The notes beneath the pieces were generated by a model. The model saw only the letters and a program-made list of their open reading frames with translations. It had not been told where the DNA came from and ran no database searches. A stretch of DNA of 9,345 nt from an uncultured Bacteroidota bacterium (GTDB lineage: Bacteria; Bacteroidota; Bacteroidia; Bacteroidales; SZUA-534), in assembly GCA_937900725.1 (NCBI GenBank), contig CALCFP010000476.1:1-9345 (forward strand). Direction: 5' to 3'. A program made the translations under genes and the position numbers. Every line of letters starts with the position of its first letter. Positions within the stretch are counted from its first letter, which is position 1. Below, piece by piece: positions 6,733-9,345 of the stretch.

Positions 6733-7899
6733 CTACATAATCGGGTGTGCGTACATTTGCACATCTTTTGCGGTTATGTTTTTGTCGCACAGAATCAGCA
6801 GGCGTTCAATGACGTTTCGCAATTCTCGGATATTTCCAGTCCAGTTGATTTTTTGAAGTTCGGCAATGGCGTCGTCGCTTATGGTGGATTTTGCCACACC
6901 TGACTCTTCGCAAATCTGAGTTATGAAATGGTCGGCTAGGAGTGGTATGTCTTCAATGCGTTCGTTGAGTGTCGGCACTTGTATCAGTATTACGCTCAGC
7001 CTGTGATAGAGGTCTTCGCGGAAATGACCGTTTCTTATTTCTTCTTCAAGGTTTTTGTTTGTTGCGGCAATCACGCGTACGTTTACGTCGATGTCCTTGT
7101 CGGCGCCTACGCGTGTGATTTTGTTTTCTTGCAGTGCGCGTAGCACTTTGGCCTGTGCCGACAGGCTCATATCGCCAATTTCATCGAGGAAGATTGTCCC
7201 GCCGTCGGCTTGCTCGAACTTTCCTGCGCGGTCTTTGACTGCTCCAGTAAACGAGCCTTTCATATGGCCGAAAAGTTCGCTTTCGATGAGTTCGGAAGGT
7301 ATGGCGGCACAGTTTACTTCAACAAATGCCGAGTCGGCTCGGTTGCTCAAGGCGTGAATCATTCGGGCCACGACTTCCTTTCCTGTGCCGTTTTGTCCTG
7401 TTATCAGTACGCGCGCATCGGTTGGAGCGACTTTTTCAATCATAGCCTTTATTTGTTTCAGTGGTGCCGATTCGCCAATGAGTTCCCTGTTTTTTGACGC
7501 CACTTTCTTGCGCAGTGTTTTTGTTTCGGTTATCAGTTTGCCTTTGTCCATTGCGTTGCGCAGTGTAATAAGCAGTCGGTTGAGGTCGAGCGGTTTTTCG
7601 ATAAAGTCAAACGCACCCATTTTGATTGCTTTTACTGCAGTGTCGACGGTTCCGTGTCCCGATATCATTATCACTGGCAGGTCGGGATAGTCTTTAGCCA
7701 CTTGCTCAAGCACTTCCATTCCGTCAAGCCCTTCCATCTTTATGTCGAGCAGAAGTGCGTCGAATGTTTCCTTTTTCAGAGTCTCGAGGCCTTCAATGCC
7801 GTTAGAGGCAAGGCTTACGTGGTGCTTTTCGTATTCGAGTATGTCTTTCAGAGTGTTTCTGATGGCTTTTTCGTCATCAATAACCAGTATGTGTGCCAT
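6733..7899 (-). CDS. NtrC-type response regulator: receiver plus sigma-54 AAA+ domain, no HTH
   Basis: This 388-residue protein should couple phosphorylation to ATP-driven opening of sigma-54 (RpoN) promoters. The receiver domain (about 1-118) has the acidic pair D8/D9, phospho-acceptor D52 (LLLDIKM), S80 and K102. A linker (about 119-138) leads to the AAA+ domain (about 140-375). This shows Walker A GQNGTGKE (168-175), the sigma-54 contact loop GSFTGA (215-220, a variant of GAFTGA), Walker B GGTIFLDEIGDM (233-244), and arginines in FREDLYHRL (293-301). WTGNIRELRNVIERL (353-367) marks the AAA+ lid. The chain ends soon after, without the Fis-type helix-turn-helix of NtrC (family members are usually about 450 residues or more). 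As I recall, many Bacteroidota members share this short form. I chose ATG 7899, one base after the phosphatase stop, over TTG 7929; the receiver then begins with the expected MAHILVIDDE. No histidine kinase is adjacent in the window. Confidence 0.93.
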   Translation of the reverse strand: MAHILVIDDEKAIRNTLKDILEYEKHHVSLASNGIEGLETLKKETFDALLLDIKMEGLDGMEVLEQVAKDYPDLPVIMISGHGTVDTAVKAIKMGAFDFIEKPLDLNRLLITLRNAMDKGKLITETKTLRKKVASKNRELIGESAPLKQIKAMIEKVAPTDARVLITGQNGTGKEVVARMIHALSNRADSAFVEVNCAAIPSELIESELFGHMKGSFTGAVKDRAGKFEQADGGTIFLDEIGDMSLSAQAKVLRALQENKITRVGADKDIDVNVRVIAATNKNLEEEIRNGHFREDLYHRLSVILIQVPTLNERIEDIPLLADHFITQICEESGVAKSTISDDAIAELQKINWTGNIRELRNVIERLLILCDKNITAKDVQMYAHPIM

Positions 7900-7900
7900 A

Positions 7901-8836
7901 TTACAATGTTCTTTCAATTTGGATTGCAACGCCTTCCATTAGCGCGTATGATGATTGCGTGATGAATGTTGCGTTTGTTTTTTCGATAAGATATTTAACA
8001 AAAATGGCCGACATAACTATAGTGTCTTGCCTCAAAGGTTCAAGGCCCATCATCAGCGCGCGCTTGTCGCGGGTTGTATTGGTTATGGTTTTATAGAGTC
8101 CCATAAAATCATCTGCTGTGAAATTGGACGACTTGGAGTTGAGAGGCAGTGGCCGTTGAGTCTTTTTTTGGTGAATCATTTCGGCGAAACTGTCGAATGC
8201 GCCTGCCGAACCAATGATATGTGTTATCGGATATTTTGCAAGCGCGTCGTTCATATTCGAGAGGCAATCGTCAAAATGGCTGTAAATTCTATGCACATCA
8301 TCGTCAGTGATAGGGTCGTGGGGTTTGAACATTTCAAGCATACGCGCGCTGCCAATTTCGTAACTGTTGCTCCAGAGTATGTTGTCGCCGTTGCCGATTA
8401 TGATTTCGTTGTTGCCGCCGCCAATGTCCACCATCATATAGTTTTTGTCGCCAGTAGTGTTGTATGTTGTGCGGCGCATTGCATTGAATACATATTGAGT
8501 TTCCTCTTGCCCAGAGATAGGTGTTATTTCAAGGCCGAGGTTCTTTTTCACCTTTTCAATGAAATGGGCCGAGTTGCTCGCGTTGCGTATGGCCGAGGTG
8601 CCGAAAGTGTACACTTTCTCGCATTCAAAGTCCTTGACAAGCCCGCTGTAGTCGCGCAGCACGGCATACGACCTTGCAAATGCCTTATCGGTCAGTTCGC
8701 CAGTCATAAGTCCTTCACTTCCAAGCATCACGGCCGATTTGGTCTTCAGCAGTATGTCCGTCTTCTGTCCTTTTTCTATGTCGGCAATAAGGATGTTGAA
8801 CGTGTTTGTGCCAAGGTCGATGATTGCAACTCTCAT
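7901..8836 (-). CDS. ppx: Ppx/GppA family phosphatase (probable exopolyphosphatase)
   Basis: Enzymes of this family remove terminal phosphate from inorganic polyphosphate (Ppx) or hydrolyse pppGpp to ppGpp (GppA). This is the short, two-lobed form (311 residues) with the actin-like ATPase fold and no extra C-terminal HD-like domain. Visible motifs are the phosphate-1 loop IDLGTNTFNILIAD (6-19), GTSAIRNASN (79-88), the catalytic-Glu region SGQEE (108-112), phosphate-2 loop VDIGGGNNEIIIG (136-148) and GSAGAFDS (209-216). The start is ATG 8836, 27 bases after the permease stop, following an A/T-rich spacer with no Shine-Dalgarno. The stop is separated by one base from the regulator ATG, so the pair is almost certainly co-transcribed and probably translationally coupled. 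The family is firm; choosing between Ppx and GppA activity from sequence is not safe. Confidence 0.9.
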   Translation of the reverse strand: MRVAIIDLGTNTFNILIADIEKGQKTDILLKTKSAVMLGSEGLMTGELTDKAFARSYAVLRDYSGLVKDFECEKVYTFGTSAIRNASNSAHFIEKVKKNLGLEITPISGQEETQYVFNAMRRTTYNTTGDKNYMMVDIGGGNNEIIIGNGDNILWSNSYEIGSARMLEMFKPHDPITDDDVHRIYSHFDDCLSNMNDALAKYPITHIIGSAGAFDSFAEMIHQKKTQRPLPLNSKSSNFTADDFMGLYKTITNTTRDKRALMMGLEPLRQDTIVMSAIFVKYLIEKTNATFITQSSYALMEGVAIQIERTL

Positions 8837-8863
8837 TGTTTTGGTATTGTTAGTTAAAAAATG

Positions 8864-9345
8864 TTATTTCTGTCTGATCCAGCGCCACATCTCCTTAAAT
8901 GATGATTTCTTTCCGTACATTAGTATTCCTGTGCGGTAAACCTTTGCCGCCAGCCAAGTGCACAACACGAATGTAGCGATAAGCAGCAATGCCGAGATGA
9001 ATAATTCAGTGTAAGGCACTCCGTACGGTATTCGCGCAAGCATTGTTATTGGCGATGTGAAAGGTATGATGCTGAGCCACCAGTTGACAGTGGTGTCGGG
9101 ATTGCCGATTGTGCCGAAAATCGCTATGTAGGCAATGAGAAGAGGCGCTGTCATAGGAAGCACAAACTGCTGAGAGTCGGCTTCGTTCTCAACCATTGAG
9201 CCTACGGCTGCAAATAATGCGCCATAGAGGAAATATCCGCCTAGGAAGAAGAAAATGAACGACAGTATTATCACAGGAAAATTAATGTTGTCGAGCGAAC
9301 TGAACATTTCCTTTATTTCCGACTGCACTTTGTCTGTGTCTGTTT
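8864..9345 (-). CDS. ABC-2 type (NatB/YhaP-like) transporter permease, C-terminal part
   Basis: The frame is open to the window edge, so the N-terminus is cut off; 159 codons plus the stop are seen. Residues numbered from the edge show four hydrophobic spans, at about 22-49, 61-80, 86-105 and 113-135. The last is followed by a basic cytoplasmic tail with KVYRTGILMYGKK. The segment IPFTSPITMLAR (93-104) is the conserved Pro-rich turn of ABC-2 exporter permeases of the NatB/YhaP group, whose full length is usually about 400 residues. Such permeases sit in the inner membrane and work with a separate ATPase, normally encoded next door and here presumably outside the window. The GTG at 9328 is internal, not a start. 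It is the first gene seen of the likely permease-phosphatase-regulator operon. The substrate is unknown. Confidence 0.85.
   Translation of the reverse strand, partial: TDTDKVQSEIKEMFSSLDNINFPVIILSFIFFFLGGYFLYGALFAAVGSMVENEADSQQFVLPMTAPLLIAYIAIFGTIGNPDTTVNWWLSIIPFTSPITMLARIPYGVPYTELFISALLLIATFVLCTWLAAKVYRTGILMYGKKSSFKEMWRWIRQK

Noticed and set aside
6556..6903. Forward 115-codon ORF over the regulator 3' end and the spacer
   Set aside because: About half lies antisense to the AAA+ lid region. The rest has no independent start signal or recognisable domain.
7900..7929. TTG start for the regulator inside the phosphatase gene
   Set aside because: ATG 7899 places the receiver domain at its usual first residues; the ten added residues fit no family feature.
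7955..8857. Forward 300-codon ORF covering almost all of the phosphatase gene
   Set aside because: It is long but antisense to a gene with all family motifs. The translation is rich in Cys, His and Val, with no recognisable domain, so it is a mirror of the real codon usage.
9326..9328. GTG as a start for the permease
   Set aside because: The frame continues open to the window edge and the visible part is only the C-terminal third or so of an ABC-2 permease.

Overview
The window looks like ordinary chromosome from a member of the Bacteroidota, most likely the Bacteroidales. Three things point there. The PUR/DUF3276-type nucleic-acid-binding protein is typical of that phylum. Start codons mostly follow A/T-rich leaders without a clear Shine-Dalgarno. 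The best promoter matches fit the Bacteroides -7 consensus TAnnTTTG. I see no insertion sequence, integrase, CRISPR array, tRNA or rRNA.

Left part (1-2464). A protein of unknown function (175-717, +) converges on a small PUR-domain protein (807-1163, -), and the two share a bidirectional terminator at 742-764. The PUR gene is divergent from a PLP-dependent C-S lyase of the PatB/MalY family (1298-2464, +). The start of the unknown gene is uncertain, because protein-like sequence upstream lies in other frames.

Middle (2465-6732). A 281-base gap separates the convergent patB and purL genes. It holds two strong hairpins, plus a 10-bp inverted repeat around an 11-codon mini-ORF that starts like a normal Bacteroidales leader but leads nowhere. 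The 1230-aa single-chain PurL (FGAM synthase) follows on the minus strand, with a recognisable promoter just upstream. The next gap (6439-6732) carries that promoter and about 220 bases of unexplained, structured sequence.

Right part (6733-9345). Three minus-strand genes appear to be co-transcribed: the C-terminal part of an ABC-2 type permease, a Ppx/GppA phosphatase, and a response regulator with a sigma-54-activator AAA+ domain but no DNA-binding domain. The phosphatase stop and the regulator start are one base apart, suggesting translational coupling. A link between polyphosphate or (p)ppGpp metabolism and a sigma-54 activator is the most interesting functional inference here, but it rests on position alone.

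I found no convincing new multi-gene system. The items most worth checking are the regulator without a DNA-binding domain and the in-frame sequence after its stop, the inverted repeat with the orphan mini-ORF, the unexplained segment at 6510-6732, and the 5' end of the unknown gene.
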